A stretch of DNA of 22,909 nt from Bacillota bacterium. GTDB taxonomy: Bacteria; Bacillota_A; Clostridia; Lutisporales; Lutisporaceae. Position numbers and translations under genes: made by a program. Shown here in pieces: positions 1 to 8,497 of the stretch; position 1 is the first letter of the stretch, and each line of letters opens with the position of its first letter. The DNA is taken from positions 1 through 22,909 of the forward strand of contig JAKJBT010000018.1 in assembly GCA_022706865.1 (NCBI GenBank), given 5' to 3'. Below the pieces are notes generated by a model, which searched no databases, was not told where the DNA came from, and saw nothing but the letters and a program-made list of their open reading frames with translations.

Positions 1-214
1 ATCATCATATAGGAGAGGCTCGTTGTCAACCGGGATCCTTAAAAATTTTTCTCCTACTGAAAGTGACATTTTCATACGATAATTAAGTCACTTTTAGGGT
101 GACATTTTCACAAAGTATTGACATAAACAAATATTATGATATTAGTCTGCTTATTACACCGTATCATAAACCTGGCACAGATAATAATATTATCATTTCA
201 TTATGTAAATGCTC
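1..214. other. Intergenic edge with short repeats, possible insertion-sequence end
   Basis: I see no convincing gene here. The 12-mer GTGACATTTTCA occurs twice in direct orientation, at 63-74 and 99-110, 36 bp apart. An inverted partial copy, AAGTCACTTTT, lies between them at 85-95. Repeats of this kind resemble the multiple terminal repeats of IS21-type elements, and the trailing CACA at about 109-112 could be an outer end. This is inference from pattern only, because no transposase is in view. An AT-rich palindrome, GATAATAATATTATC (180-194), lies just past the chemoreceptor stop. It is too weak to call a terminator with confidence. Confidence 0.35.
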
Positions 215-1504
215 TTATACTGTAAAATTGCTTATACTCCCTTTAAGCTTTTCAGCAAGCTCGGATAGTATCTCGGCTGATTCCAATATGCTTCGAACCG
301 CATTTGCCTGTTCATCAGTTGAAGCAGATACTTGTTCGGTTGCAGCAGCGGCTTCTTCTAATATCTTGGCAATCTGTCCGACTGCTGTTTCTGCTTGCCT
401 GGAATTTTTTGTTATATTTACTGATTCTGCATTAACCGCTCTTATATTGGCAGACATTTCCGATACTGCTTCAAATATTCCGGCGAAAGATTTTACCGTA
501 GCGGACATGGCTTTTTGCTGTTCATCTGCAATGTCTTCAACTTTAGCCATTTCCTTAACCGCTTTTACTATATCCGACTGAACTTCTCCGATTAATTTTT
601 CAATTTTTTGTACAGAGTTTCCGGATTGTTCTGCAAGCTTTCTTACCTCATTTGCTACTACTGCAAAGCCCTTTCCCTGTTCACCGGCTCTTGCTGCTTC
701 AATGGCTGCATTGAGAGAGAGCATGTTTGTCTGTTCAGCTATGCCGTTGATTACCAGCAATATATCTCCAATTTCTTTAGACTTCTCTGCCAGTGCCGAG
801 ACAGCACTGCTCACGCTTGCGACAAATACTCTGTTCTCATTAATTTTTACTTCCTGATAATTTACTGAATTCTCTCCAGACTTAACAGTATCAATAGCCT
901 TTTCCGCCAGCTTATCCGTATCATTTATATCTGAGGTTATTTTGCCTAATCCGCTTACTATGCCGCCTATAGAATTGCTTATTTCCTCAATTGAGCCTGC
1001 TTGCTCGACAGCACCCTTGGCAAGCTCATTAAGCGCAGCTGCTGTCTGTTCGGATATAGTGCTCAGTACTTGAATCGATTTCTTCATTTCCAAAGGGGCT
1101 GTAGATACCCGGGAACCTACTTCCATTACATCATTAACTGTGTTTCTTAGATTTGACACTGATTCATTAAGGCTTTCTATTATTTCTGACTGCCCTCCTG
1201 CTTTGCTCTGATCGATCTGATATGTTATATTGCTGTTCTTAAGGTTATCTGCCAGATTGCTTATTTCATTCAGTTGTTTTATAAACTTCGAATAATTTCT
1301 GAAGGATGCCATCACACCTAACATTATTCCGGCTAACAGGTAGCAAGCTATGGACAATTTAAGCTGAAGGCCTTCCAGCCTGATGATATAAATGGACATC
1401 AGCGCACCGGCCATTCCGGCAAGCGGTGCTACCATAAAGAGTGTTTGAACTATATACCTTGATAAAGTAGAATGTTTATGCTTTTTTGCTGCTTTTCCGG
1501 ACAT
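215..1504 (-). CDS. Methyl-accepting chemotaxis protein without a large sensor domain
   Basis: This is a chemoreceptor of 429 residues that would signal to the CheA/CheW array at the membrane. A basic N-terminus is followed by two hydrophobic segments (about residues 20-41 and 48-67) joined by a turn of only a few residues, so there is no periplasmic or extracellular ligand-binding domain. The rest is the long cytoplasmic coiled coil. It carries the highly conserved hairpin tip, with the sequences [20 protein letters not shown] and [10 protein letters not shown], which contacts CheW and CheA. No obvious HAMP or PAS domain is seen between membrane and coiled coil. The start is supported by a GGGGGTGAT ribosome site a few bases upstream. 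The gene is monocistronic, isolated from serS by a strong terminator. The class is certain. The stimulus is unknown and may be membrane state or an interacting protein. Confidence 0.93.
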   Translation of the reverse strand: MSGKAAKKHKHSTLSRYIVQTLFMVAPLAGMAGALMSIYIIRLEGLQLKLSIACYLLAGIMLGVMASFRNYSKFIKQLNEISNLADNLKNSNITYQIDQSKAGGQSEIIESLNESVSNLRNTVNDVMEVGSRVSTAPLEMKKSIQVLSTISEQTAAALNELAKGAVEQAGSIEEISNSIGGIVSGLGKITSDINDTDKLAEKAIDTVKSGENSVNYQEVKINENRVFVASVSSAVSALAEKSKEIGDILLVINGIAEQTNMLSLNAAIEAARAGEQGKGFAVVANEVRKLAEQSGNSVQKIEKLIGEVQSDIVKAVKEMAKVEDIADEQQKAMSATVKSFAGIFEAVSEMSANIRAVNAESVNITKNSRQAETAVGQIAKILEEAAAATEQVSASTDEQANAVRSILESAEILSELAEKLKGSISNFTV

Positions 1505-1587
1505 TTTCTATCACCCCCAATTGAATTATTGAGCAAATGCCTATTACAGTTTATCAGATTCTAATAAATACCATAATGAACAATGCA

Positions 1588-1612
1588 AAAACGTGTCGGA
1601 TTGACACGTTTT
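1588..1612 (-). terminator. Rho-independent terminator after serS
   Basis: A perfect 10-bp stem, AAAACGTGTC with GACACGTTTT, has a 5-base loop and lies just past the serS stop codon. On the minus strand it runs into a T-rich tail. The A/T flanks are symmetric, so it could work in both directions. Confidence 0.85.
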
Positions 1613-1622
1613 GTACATCTTT

Positions 1623-2897
1623 CTATGCTTTATGTATTTTGTCCAAACCTCTCATATAAGGCCTCAGAACCTCAGGAATGACTACGCTTCCGTCACCCTG
1701 CTGGAAGTTTTCAAGTATGGCCGCTACTGTTCTTCCCACAGCCAAGCCTGAACCGTTGAGAGTATGAACAAATCTGGGTTTTTCCTTAGGCTCGGGCCTG
1801 AATTTAATATCTGCCCTTCTTGCCTGGTAATCTTCAAAGTTACTGCAGGAGGATATTTCTACATACCTTCCGTAGCTGGGCATCCAAACCTCCAGATCAT
1901 AGGTCTTTGCAGAAGAAAAACCTAAATCTCCGGCACACAGGCAAACCACCCTGTAAGGAAGCTTTAGAAGCTTTAATATCCTTTCCGCATCCTCAGTCAG
2001 CTTTTCCAGTTCTTCATAAGAATTATCAGGATCTGCAAATTTCACAAGCTCAACCTTGTTGAACTGATGCTGTCTGATAAGGCCTCTTGTATCCCTTCCT
2101 GCCGAACCCGCTTCAGCCCTGAAGCAGGCAGTATATGCCGTATGCTTTATAGGCAGCATGCTGCCGTCTAAAATCTGCTCCCTGTACATATTGGTAACCG
2201 GTACTTCTGCAGTGGGTACTAGGAAATATTCCGTATTCTGAACCTTAAAGGCATCCTCTTCGAACTTCGGCAGCTGTCCTGTTCCCGTCATGCTTCTCCT
2301 ATGAACCATAAAAGGCGGGAATATTTCCGTATAGCCGTTTTCGGTGTGAGTATCCAGCATGAAGTTTACCAGTGCTCTCTCCAGCTTTGCCCCAAGCCCT
2401 CTGTAAAAAGTGAATCTTGCTCCCGTCACCTTTCCTGCAGTTTCAAAGTCCAGTATGTTGAGATCGACGCCGATATCCCAATGAGCCTTTGGCTCATATT
2501 CAAACTTAGTCGGTTCTCCATACTTCCGGATTTCCACATTGTCCGTATCGGAGCTGCCGTCTGGTATGCCGTCATAAGGAGTATTAGGTATGGTCAGGAG
2601 TATGCTTGTTATTTCCTCATCCAGATTTCTAACCCTCTCATCCATTTCCTTTATCTTTTCAGATACCTGTCTCATTTCCAGAACCACAGCCTCGGCATCC
2701 TGCTTTGCTTTCTTAAGCTTTGCAACCTCCTCGGATACTTTGTTTTTTCTGCTTTTGAGCTCTTCTACCTCATAAATAACCTGTCTTCTTTGTTCATCAA
2801 GCTTCAGAACCTCATCAATCCTGAACTCCTGCCCTCTTCTTGAGAGCTTTCTTTTTATCTCCTCAGGATTGGATCTGATTGCTCTGATATCCAGCAT
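1623..2897 (-). CDS. serS: Seryl-tRNA synthetase
   Basis: This cytoplasmic class II synthetase charges tRNA-Ser (and tRNA-Sec if present) with serine. The protein is 424 residues, the usual bacterial length. The N-terminal third (about 25-105) is a highly charged helical coiled-coil arm that grips the long variable arm of tRNA-Ser. The catalytic domain shows TAEVP, the motif 2 region ([15 protein letters not shown]), the [13 protein letters not shown] serine/ATP pocket segment and motif 3 ([11 protein letters not shown]). I chose the start at 2897, giving [10 protein letters not shown], because GGAGG lies directly upstream. The 17-codon longer reading frame would run back into the T-box terminator stem. 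Expression is controlled by the T-box leader upstream. Confidence 0.97.
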   Translation of the reverse strand: MLDIRAIRSNPEEIKRKLSRRGQEFRIDEVLKLDEQRRQVIYEVEELKSRKNKVSEEVAKLKKAKQDAEAVVLEMRQVSEKIKEMDERVRNLDEEITSILLTIPNTPYDGIPDGSSDTDNVEIRKYGEPTKFEYEPKAHWDIGVDLNILDFETAGKVTGARFTFYRGLGAKLERALVNFMLDTHTENGYTEIFPPFMVHRRSMTGTGQLPKFEEDAFKVQNTEYFLVPTAEVPVTNMYREQILDGSMLPIKHTAYTACFRAEAGSAGRDTRGLIRQHQFNKVELVKFADPDNSYEELEKLTEDAERILKLLKLPYRVVCLCAGDLGFSSAKTYDLEVWMPSYGRYVEISSCSNFEDYQARRADIKFRPEPKEKPRFVHTLNGSGLAVGRTVAAILENFQQGDGSVVIPEVLRPYMRGLDKIHKA

Positions 2898-2930
2898 AGT
2901 GTTTTCCTCCTTTTTTGAATAAAAAATATA

Positions 2931-3166
2931 AAAGCCTTTCTTCCCCATGAAAAGGGACGAAAGGCTTTCCGCGTTGCCACCCTAATTAGCAGTAATCAAT
3001 TTCACTGCTCTCTCATATGCTTAACGGCTGTACCGGTACTGCTCATCGCAGACTGCTCCGGGATGGATGGCTTTAAGCTGCCAGCCGGCTTGCACCTACC
3101 GCCCGCTCTCTTAATGGCTCACCTATAGCTTTTCCCTTCAAAGCATTTCATGTATTATTTTTATTT
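2931..3166 (-). promoter_or_regulatory. T-box leader of serS
   Basis: This is a tRNA-sensing transcription-attenuation leader. The conserved T-box AGGGTGGCAACGCGG is on the minus strand at 2969-2983. It is preceded by a short stem III (GCAGT/ACTGC) and followed by the terminator AAAGCCTTTCGTCCC...GGGAAGAAAGGCTTT with a T tail (2931-2968). The TGGC bulge pairs with the 3' end GCCA, matching the G discriminator base expected of tRNA-Ser. An AGAGAGC...GGTGCAAG segment typical of stem I is also present. TCC triplets occur where the serine specifier would lie (minus strand, about 3058-3070), but I did not fold the stem to fix it. Uncharged tRNA-Ser should favour read-through into serS. Confidence 0.93.
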
Positions 3167-3172
3167 TATACT

Positions 3173-3201
3173 ATTCTACTACTAACTATGCATTTTTGCA
3201 A
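3173..3201 (-). promoter_or_regulatory. Sigma-A promoter for the serS T-box transcript
   Basis: On the minus strand, TTGCAA (3196-3201), a 17-base spacer and TAGAAT (3173-3178) make a plausible -35/-10 pair. A start near 3166 would begin just upstream of the T-box structure. It begins 11 bases beyond the stop of the MoaD-like gene. Confidence 0.6.
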
Positions 3202-3212
3202 TATCAACTTCA

Positions 3213-3437
3213 TCATCCGCCCCCCAATGGAGGAAATACTGATAAAAGATCATTTTCATAAAGCACCTGATCTGACTTTCCGCTTTTTCCATTAATCAGC
3301 AGAATAGCCACATCCTTTATATCAATATCGAGTAAGCCGAGAACTTCAGAAGGGGTAGCGCCTTCATTCACTTCCAGGGTTAACTCTTTCCCCCGGCGTT
3401 CTCTGAATGTTGCAAAAAGCTTTACACGGATATTCAT
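3213..3437 (-). CDS. MoaD/ThiS-like ubiquitin-fold sulfur carrier
   Basis: This small protein of 74 residues has the beta-grasp pattern of MoaD/ThiS (MNIRVKLFATFRE at the start, then GATPSEVL) and the essential C-terminal diglycine, here ending FPPLGGG. The family carries sulfur as a C-terminal thiocarboxylate, for example to make the dithiolene of molybdopterin. The start at 3437 has AGGGGG upstream. An upstream in-frame Met would overlap the maturase gene. The gene follows the radical SAM gene by 10 bases and is third in the AOR1 operon. This suggests a job in building or sulfurating the tungsten pterin of AOR rather than thiamine synthesis. No MoeB/ThiF activating enzyme is in view, so activation must come from elsewhere. 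Confidence 0.85.
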   Translation of the reverse strand: MNIRVKLFATFRERRGKELTLEVNEGATPSEVLGLLDIDIKDVAILLINGKSGKSDQVLYENDLLSVFPPLGGG

Positions 3438-3447
3438 GTGATTCCCC

Positions 3448-4488
3448 CTATATGCATATGGCAATCCTTCTGGACCATAGACAGTCCGCACAGGCCGGTG
3501 CATTCCCGTTGCAGTCCATTTCGCTGCTTCTCACAAAATCACAGCCATCGGATAAATCACAATCAATGCAAGAGGGATAGCGGCTGCAAAGCACCATATC
3601 TCTAAATCCGGTATAAGCCTTACTATTCCACAGCTCTTGGAGGCTATTTTCATTTATGCTGCCAAAGCTGTAAGGCTGCACCTTTTTCCTCCTGCCAAAT
3701 ACATATTCATCGTACCGATGTGATAATCGGTGGCATGGACTTACTTCTCCCGATGCACAGACATATATTGAATCCGACTCTACAAAGCTGCATCTGCGTT
3801 CTGTCTTAAGCTCCCAATTGGGCAGCAAAACCTGAACCCCTTTTTTTAGTGATTTCCGGCAAATACTGTCCATATACTTCTTGATTCCATCGTCCTTATA
3901 TCTGGAATAAAGTATCTTATCTTTATCCTCCTGTGTCGTCGGGATAAGATTTGACACTATAAGGGTTTTGATATGCAGCGCGGCAGCCAGGTCCACCACT
4001 TCCGGCAAATCCTCCCGGTTATCTGCGGAAAGGACAAATTGAATATATACCTCCGGCTTTGTACTGCCCGGCCGGCCTTTGGACTCCCGGATCTGCCGGA
4101 TTACGCTGCAAACCCGTTCCAGACTGGCACCCCTGATTTTATAAAAGCGGTCCTCCAGGCCGTCAACAGAAAAAACTATCCTGCTTGCGTTATGCGCCAT
4201 TAATTCTATTTTCCCCTGTTCATCTATAATACCATTGGTTGTTATGGTCAGGTCATACCGGCTCAAAGCCTTGACTGCCCGGCAAAAATGCTCCGAAACC
4301 GTTGGCTCGCCGATACCTCCCAAAACAACCTCCTTAAGCTCATGCAGTTCGTAAATATTCTCCAGCAGGTTCCGGAAGGTTTCTTCCTTCATATCTCCGC
4401 TGCTGCCGCTCCATGACCTCCGATAGCATATGGCGCAATTCAAGTTGCATTGGTCCGTCAGCTCAAGATATAGCCTTCTTATCGGCAT
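3448..4488 (-). CDS. Radical SAM/SPASM protein, probable tungsten oxidoreductase maturase
   Basis: This 346-residue radical SAM enzyme has the [4Fe-4S]/SAM motif as Cys14-x3-Cys18-x2-Cys21 (CNLNCAIC). A TIM-barrel core follows (GGIGEP near 98-103, TTNG near 124). A cysteine-rich C-terminal SPASM-like region begins at CASGEVSPCHR and ends with several CxxC pairs, able to hold auxiliary Fe-S clusters. Radical SAM proteins of this type are known beside tungsten-cofactor oxidoreductases and are annotated as their maturases. The exact reaction is not established to my knowledge. The gene begins 11 bases after the AOR1 stop with GGTGGG upstream of ATG, and the MoaD-like gene follows by 10 bases, so the three are surely one transcript. 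It could instead modify a peptide, but no precursor peptide is seen. Confidence 0.85.
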   Translation of the reverse strand: MPIRRLYLELTDQCNLNCAICYRRSWSGSSGDMKEETFRNLLENIYELHELKEVVLGGIGEPTVSEHFCRAVKALSRYDLTITTNGIIDEQGKIELMAHNASRIVFSVDGLEDRFYKIRGASLERVCSVIRQIRESKGRPGSTKPEVYIQFVLSADNREDLPEVVDLAAALHIKTLIVSNLIPTTQEDKDKILYSRYKDDGIKKYMDSICRKSLKKGVQVLLPNWELKTERRCSFVESDSIYVCASGEVSPCHRLSHRYDEYVFGRRKKVQPYSFGSINENSLQELWNSKAYTGFRDMVLCSRYPSCIDCDLSDGCDFVRSSEMDCNGNAPACADCLWSRRIAICI

Positions 4489-4499
4489 GATCCCACCAA

Positions 4500-6293
4500 T
4501 TATTTCAGCCCCAGGCTCTGAAGCTTTTCCTCACTGGGAATTCCTTCCTTTGTCCAGCCCCTAAGCTCATAGTATTCCGGCAACAGCTCATGGAGCTTAT
4601 GAACCCAGCCCTTCGACGGACCTTCCTGTATTTCTTCTTCCAATAACCGCTTTGGAAGTGTATCCTCTTCCGGTTTTATACCTGCCTGGAGGTTGAACAT
4701 CTTCTCAAGATTCCATATCCTGTCCCCTGCCTCCAGTATGGTATCGGCCGTATAGCTGCCGCCCGTTACGGCGTTGTAAAGCTCTGCATAATCAGCGGCC
4801 CCCAATGCGAAGGATGTGAACAGGCACAATCCCATGGAGTCTATTACCGCAGTCAGATCCTGGAATATCTTTACCCATTGGGGCTTCCCTTCCAGGGCGA
4901 ACCTATCCAGTTGTTCGGGAGATGCAAGTATCTCCGGTGAAATCATATAGCCTCTCACATGACAGCCGCCCCTGTTGGAAGTGGCATACTCCAGCCCGTG
5001 GCCTTGAACACCTCTTGGATCGTAGGCCGGAAGCTCCTGCTTCTTAACGGTCATGGAGATCTCCGGCACACCGTATGATTCAGCCAGTCTGTAGGAACCC
5101 TCTGCCATCTTGTCTCCCAAGCCTTCTCTCATGCCCATCCTTTTCGTCCACTCAATTATAGCCTCTGAATCTCCAAAATCAAGGGACAATCCCCCAAGCT
5201 CTTCTTTTTTAATATAGCCTTTCTCATACAGCTCCATTGCTGCTGCTATGGTTGCACCTGCTGATATCGTATCAAGCCCCATCTCATTGCACCAATAATT
5301 TGCCCTGATAATATCGCTTAAATCAGACACACCACAATCCGAACCATAAGCCCATATGGTCTCATACTCAGGTCCTCCCCCCTCAACTCCTTCCACCTTG
5401 CAGTACCTTCCGCAGGCTATGGGGCATCTGTAGCAGGGATCCTTTTTAACCAAATATTTTTCAGCTAATGTTTCACCACTTATTTCCTCTGCCTTGTCGA
5501 AATATGACTTTTGGAAGTTGTTCGTAGGCAGGATTCCGTTTTCGTTTATTATATTTATCAATACTGCAGTACCGTAAGATGGTAATCCCTGTCCTGTTAC
5601 ACCGTTCTCCCTGAGCTTTTTGTTATCGGCAGCTACCAGTTCCTTCAGCTTTGCTTCGTCATAAATTTCCGGTTTCTTACTTCCTTTAACAACAATAGCT
5701 TTAAGATTCTTTGAGCCCATAACAGCACCCACGCCTGAACGGCCTGCCGCTCTTGAATAATCATTCACGACTGCTGCTATTTTTGAAAGCTTTTCTCCTG
5801 CCGGCCCTATCAGACATACCCTGACCTTATCTCCGCACTCTGCTTCCAATGCCTTTGTTGCCTCTGTAGTATTCTTGCCCCAGATATGAGCGGCATCCCT
5901 GATTTCAACATTCCCGTCCTCGATGTAAATATACACCGGATTTTCTGCTTTTTCTTCAAAAATAACCGCATCATAGCCGGTAGACTTAAATTCGGCGCCC
6001 CAATAGCCGCCGGAATTGGAACAGGCCACAGTGCCTGTAAGCGGTGATTTGGCAACCACCATATAACGTCCTCCTGTCGGTGTCGGTGTTCCGGTTAAAG
6101 GTCCCGTAACAAAGATAAGTTTATTTTCAGGACTAAGTGCATCAACTTGAGGATTGACCTCTTCTGTCAGAATTTTTGTTGCCAGGCCTCTGCCCCCGAT
6201 GAATCTTTCTCCTTTGCTCTGATCAAAGGTTTCAACCTTCACCGTCTTTTCTTTCAGATTAATTCTGAGCAGTTTTCCGAAATAACCGTACAT
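4500..6293 (-). CDS. aor: Tungsten-containing aldehyde ferredoxin oxidoreductase (AOR1)
   Basis: The enzyme oxidises an aldehyde to the carboxylic acid and reduces ferredoxin (or the reverse), using a tungsten bis-pterin and one [4Fe-4S] cluster in the cytoplasm. It has 597 residues, close to the classical archaeal enzyme. The cluster ligands are Cys287-x2-Cys290-x3-Cys294 and distant Cys490 in DSMGLC. The pterin-binding region includes the AGRSGVGAVMGSKNLKA segment near 183-199. Glu309/Glu311 in GPEYE and His445 in SNRGGCH correspond to the substrate-site Glu and His of the family. YDPRGVQGHGLEYATSNRGG is the family signature. The start at 6293 has AAGGGGG upstream. It is the first gene of the operon with the maturase and the MoaD-like carrier, under the -24/-12 promoter. 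The specific aldehyde is unknown. Confidence 0.95.
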   Translation of the reverse strand: MYGYFGKLLRINLKEKTVKVETFDQSKGERFIGGRGLATKILTEEVNPQVDALSPENKLIFVTGPLTGTPTPTGGRYMVVAKSPLTGTVACSNSGGYWGAEFKSTGYDAVIFEEKAENPVYIYIEDGNVEIRDAAHIWGKNTTEATKALEAECGDKVRVCLIGPAGEKLSKIAAVVNDYSRAAGRSGVGAVMGSKNLKAIVVKGSKKPEIYDEAKLKELVAADNKKLRENGVTGQGLPSYGTAVLINIINENGILPTNNFQKSYFDKAEEISGETLAEKYLVKKDPCYRCPIACGRYCKVEGVEGGGPEYETIWAYGSDCGVSDLSDIIRANYWCNEMGLDTISAGATIAAAMELYEKGYIKKEELGGLSLDFGDSEAIIEWTKRMGMREGLGDKMAEGSYRLAESYGVPEISMTVKKQELPAYDPRGVQGHGLEYATSNRGGCHVRGYMISPEILASPEQLDRFALEGKPQWVKIFQDLTAVIDSMGLCLFTSFALGAADYAELYNAVTGGSYTADTILEAGDRIWNLEKMFNLQAGIKPEEDTLPKRLLEEEIQEGPSKGWVHKLHELLPEYYELRGWTKEGIPSEEKLQSLGLK

Positions 6294-6330
6294 ATAAACG
6301 CCCCCTTATTTCTTACTAAATATTTACAAT

Positions 6331-6348
6331 GAGCAAAACCCGTGCCAA
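6331..6348 (-). promoter_or_regulatory. Sigma-54 (-24/-12) promoter of the AOR1 operon
   Basis: The minus strand reads TTGGCACGGGTTTTGCTC, with TGGCAC at -24, TTGCT at -12, and exactly 10 bases between the invariant GG and GC. This matches the consensus fully. Transcription would start near 6321, giving a leader of about 28 bases before the AOR1 ATG. It must be activated by an enhancer-binding protein, and the gene next upstream encodes one. Confidence 0.92.
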
Positions 6349-6350
6349 AT

Positions 6351-6387
6351 AAAAAATCCGCCTGTTTTGGGGCTTTACAGGAGGATT
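6351..6387 (-). terminator. Terminator after the EBP1 gene
   Basis: The minus strand holds AATCCTCCTGT and ACAGGCGGATT around an 11-base loop, with one internal mismatch, followed by a run of T (TTTTTTATTT). It ends the activator transcript just before the sigma-54 promoter of AOR1, keeping the two transcripts apart. A T run on the plus side also exists. Confidence 0.82.
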
Positions 6388-6422
6388 GTTTTTTAAGTGT
6401 TTCATTGTGGTACATTATTTTA

Positions 6423-8342
6423 CTATTTTGCGTGTTCCTTTTTGACACATTGCTCCATTTCGGTGCATTGTATCCGGTATTTTTCCATCTTTCTGTAAAG
6501 GGTGTTTCTGCTTATGCCCAGGGTTCTAGCGGCTAGTGTTATGTTGCCTTTATGCTTCATCAGAGCCTTGTTTATCAATCTCTTTTCATTTAGCTCCAAA
6601 TTGATACATTCTTCTGCATCTTTCGCAAATGCAGTATCTGTAGAACTGTTTACCGTGAATTCAGCCGGAAGGCTTTGCATATTTATCATTCTTTCAATAA
6701 CATTCTCAAGCTCACGGATATTCCCCGGCCAATCATATTGTACCAAACGCTGAATTATTTCATCATTAAGCGCTACCTCTTTTTTATTCAACCTTTTTGA
6801 AATACTTTTCATAAAGTGCCTTGCAATAGCCGGTATGTCCCCCCGCCGCTCTCTCAGGGCAGGTAAATGAATTGGCAGGACATTAAGCCTGTAATACAAA
6901 TCCAATCGGAAGTTTCCTTTTTCAACTTCTTGAATAAGATTCTTATTCGATGCCGCTATAATACGAACATTGATGGGAATCTGCTTTGTTCCTCCAATCC
7001 TGCTGATGACCCCCTCTTCTATAACTCGAAGCAGCTTGGTTTGCATATCAATAGGCATCTCACCTATCTCATCAAGCATTATGGTACCGCCGTCGGCAAT
7101 TTCAAATTTCCCGGGAGCTCCTCCCCTTTTTGCTCCGGTAAAGGCACCCTCTTCATAGCCAAAGAGTTCGGATTCAATAAGATTCCTCGGAATGGCACCG
7201 CAATTGATTGCCACGAAGGGTTCTTCTTTTCGATTGCCGTGATTATGAATGGCTTGGGCAAAAACCTCTTTGCCGGTACCGCTCTCGCCGGTTATAAGGA
7301 TAGTGGACTTGCTGTCCGAGACTTTTTTGGCATACTCCACTACTTCCAAAAAACGTTCATCACTGCCTATTATTTTATCGAAGGTATATATTGCTTTGCT
7401 GCCCATAATGCGGTTTGCAAGATTTCTTATCCTTTTGATTTCTTTAAAAACGAAGGTTATTTCCTGCAGCTCGCCTCCCCCTCCGTATATAGGATAGGCA
7501 CTAAGGCTGAACTGCAGCTTATTGTTATTCGTGTTGACATAAACGTCCTCTTCATGAAAAGCCTCTCTTGCCCTTAATGCATCTACGACCTTTTCCCAGC
7601 CTTCAAAAAGCTGATACATCGGCTTGCTTAAAATCTCTTTTTTAGACATTCCGAACATATCCAAGGCATTCTTATTGCTAATAATGATTCTTCCATCCAT
7701 GTCAGAGGTCAATATACCTGCAGCAAGGGACTCAATAATTGTCTCAAAATGGTTCTTTGCCAACGTCAGCTTTGAGTTGTATTCTTCTATTACCAATATT
7801 TTTTCAATGGCATCCGCTGCTGCCACAACCATTCCAAGGGTGTGGGAATGTACATTCTCACTATAACCCGTAAGGTCCAGGGATCCTATAATACGCCCTT
7901 TCGGATCCCGAATAGGAGCACCGGAGCAAGTCCACTTATGATATGCAGTAATAAAATGCTCCTGCCCCGATATCTGCACCGGTATTCCTTCCGCAATCGC
8001 AGTTCCCATTGCGTTGGTTCCGATGCTTTTTTCATCCATGTAGGCACCGGGAACCATTTTAAGCCTGTAGGCTTCTGCCAGTATTCCTTCGTCTCCGATC
8101 ATATTGAGCAGACAACCGCTTTCATCAGTCAGCATGGCAAAAAAACCGGAGCCCTTTACGAAATTATATAGCTGATCAATAAAAGGGCCGGCTGTCAGAA
8201 TCAACTCTCTGCGTTCCTCCAGCTTTTTCTGAAGCTCCTCTCCCGTAATGATCCTTGCGCTGTAAACCCTGTCCAGGGGGACCCCCATTTCGATACAGCG
8301 TTTATGGGAACGTTCAACATAGGGCGCTCTCATATACCTCAT
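6423..8342 (-). CDS. Sigma-54-dependent activator, GAF-PAS-AAA+-Fis, AcoR type (EBP1)
   Basis: This 639-residue enhancer-binding protein remodels sigma-54 RNA polymerase. It has an N-terminal GAF-like sensor of the AcoR kind (about 55-185, with IGTNAMGTAIAEG and TCSGAPIRDPKGRIIGSLDL), a PAS domain (about 198-300) and an AAA+ domain (about 322-555). Within the AAA+ domain are Walker A GESGTGKE (352-359), the sigma-54 contact loop GAFTGA (399-404) and Walker B with MLDEIGEM. A Fis-type helix-turn-helix lies at the C-terminus (LAARTLGISRNTLYRKM). There is no receiver domain, so it is ligand- or redox-gated rather than phosphorylated. It lies directly upstream of, and in line with, the AOR1 promoter. 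The start is uncertain: Met4 (8333) has better Shine-Dalgarno spacing than the Met at 8342. Confidence 0.94.
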   Translation of the reverse strand: MRYMRAPYVERSHKRCIEMGVPLDRVYSARIITGEELQKKLEERRELILTAGPFIDQLYNFVKGSGFFAMLTDESGCLLNMIGDEGILAEAYRLKMVPGAYMDEKSIGTNAMGTAIAEGIPVQISGQEHFITAYHKWTCSGAPIRDPKGRIIGSLDLTGYSENVHSHTLGMVVAAADAIEKILVIEEYNSKLTLAKNHFETIIESLAAGILTSDMDGRIIISNKNALDMFGMSKKEILSKPMYQLFEGWEKVVDALRAREAFHEEDVYVNTNNNKLQFSLSAYPIYGGGGELQEITFVFKEIKRIRNLANRIMGSKAIYTFDKIIGSDERFLEVVEYAKKVSDSKSTILITGESGTGKEVFAQAIHNHGNRKEEPFVAINCGAIPRNLIESELFGYEEGAFTGAKRGGAPGKFEIADGGTIMLDEIGEMPIDMQTKLLRVIEEGVISRIGGTKQIPINVRIIAASNKNLIQEVEKGNFRLDLYYRLNVLPIHLPALRERRGDIPAIARHFMKSISKRLNKKEVALNDEIIQRLVQYDWPGNIRELENVIERMINMQSLPAEFTVNSSTDTAFAKDAEECINLELNEKRLINKALMKHKGNITLAARTLGISRNTLYRKMEKYRIQCTEMEQCVKKEHAK

Positions 8343-8497
8343 CCTTTATCCAATTGAATTCTTTTAATAAAATGCAGCTTTTACATTAAAATATCATATA
8401 AATGGGAGGAAAACAATTATAGATGTATAATATGCCTTCCCCTGGCAATACTCTTAATAGATTTGAGCCAAAACCTATAACGACAGGGGGTACTCTT
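8343..8497. other. Divergent intergenic region
   Basis: The region separates the EBP1 gene (minus) from the small plus-strand gene. It is AT-rich. On the minus strand a weak pair, TTGTTT and TATTTT with 17 bases between, could drive EBP1. I see no strong promoter for the small gene and no -24/-12 element. Confidence 0.4.

Noticed and set aside
6398..6414. Imperfect palindrome TGTTTCATTGTGGTACA as an EBP1 site
   Set aside because: Only five of seven arm positions match, it occurs once, and similar weak symmetry is common in AT-rich DNA.
6867..7577. Long antisense open frame (236 codons) opposite the EBP1 gene
   Set aside because: It lies wholly inside a clear AAA+ activator on the other strand, has no ribosome site or family features, and mirrors that gene's codon bias.
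8448..8465. TGGCAATACTCTTAATAG as a sigma-54 promoter for the small gene
   Set aside because: The -12 GC is missing at the required distance.
8423..8497. Longer N-terminus for the small gene at 8498
   Set aside because: The upstream ATG has its Shine-Dalgarno sequence about 13 bases away, whereas the ATG at 8498 has GGGGG at good spacing.
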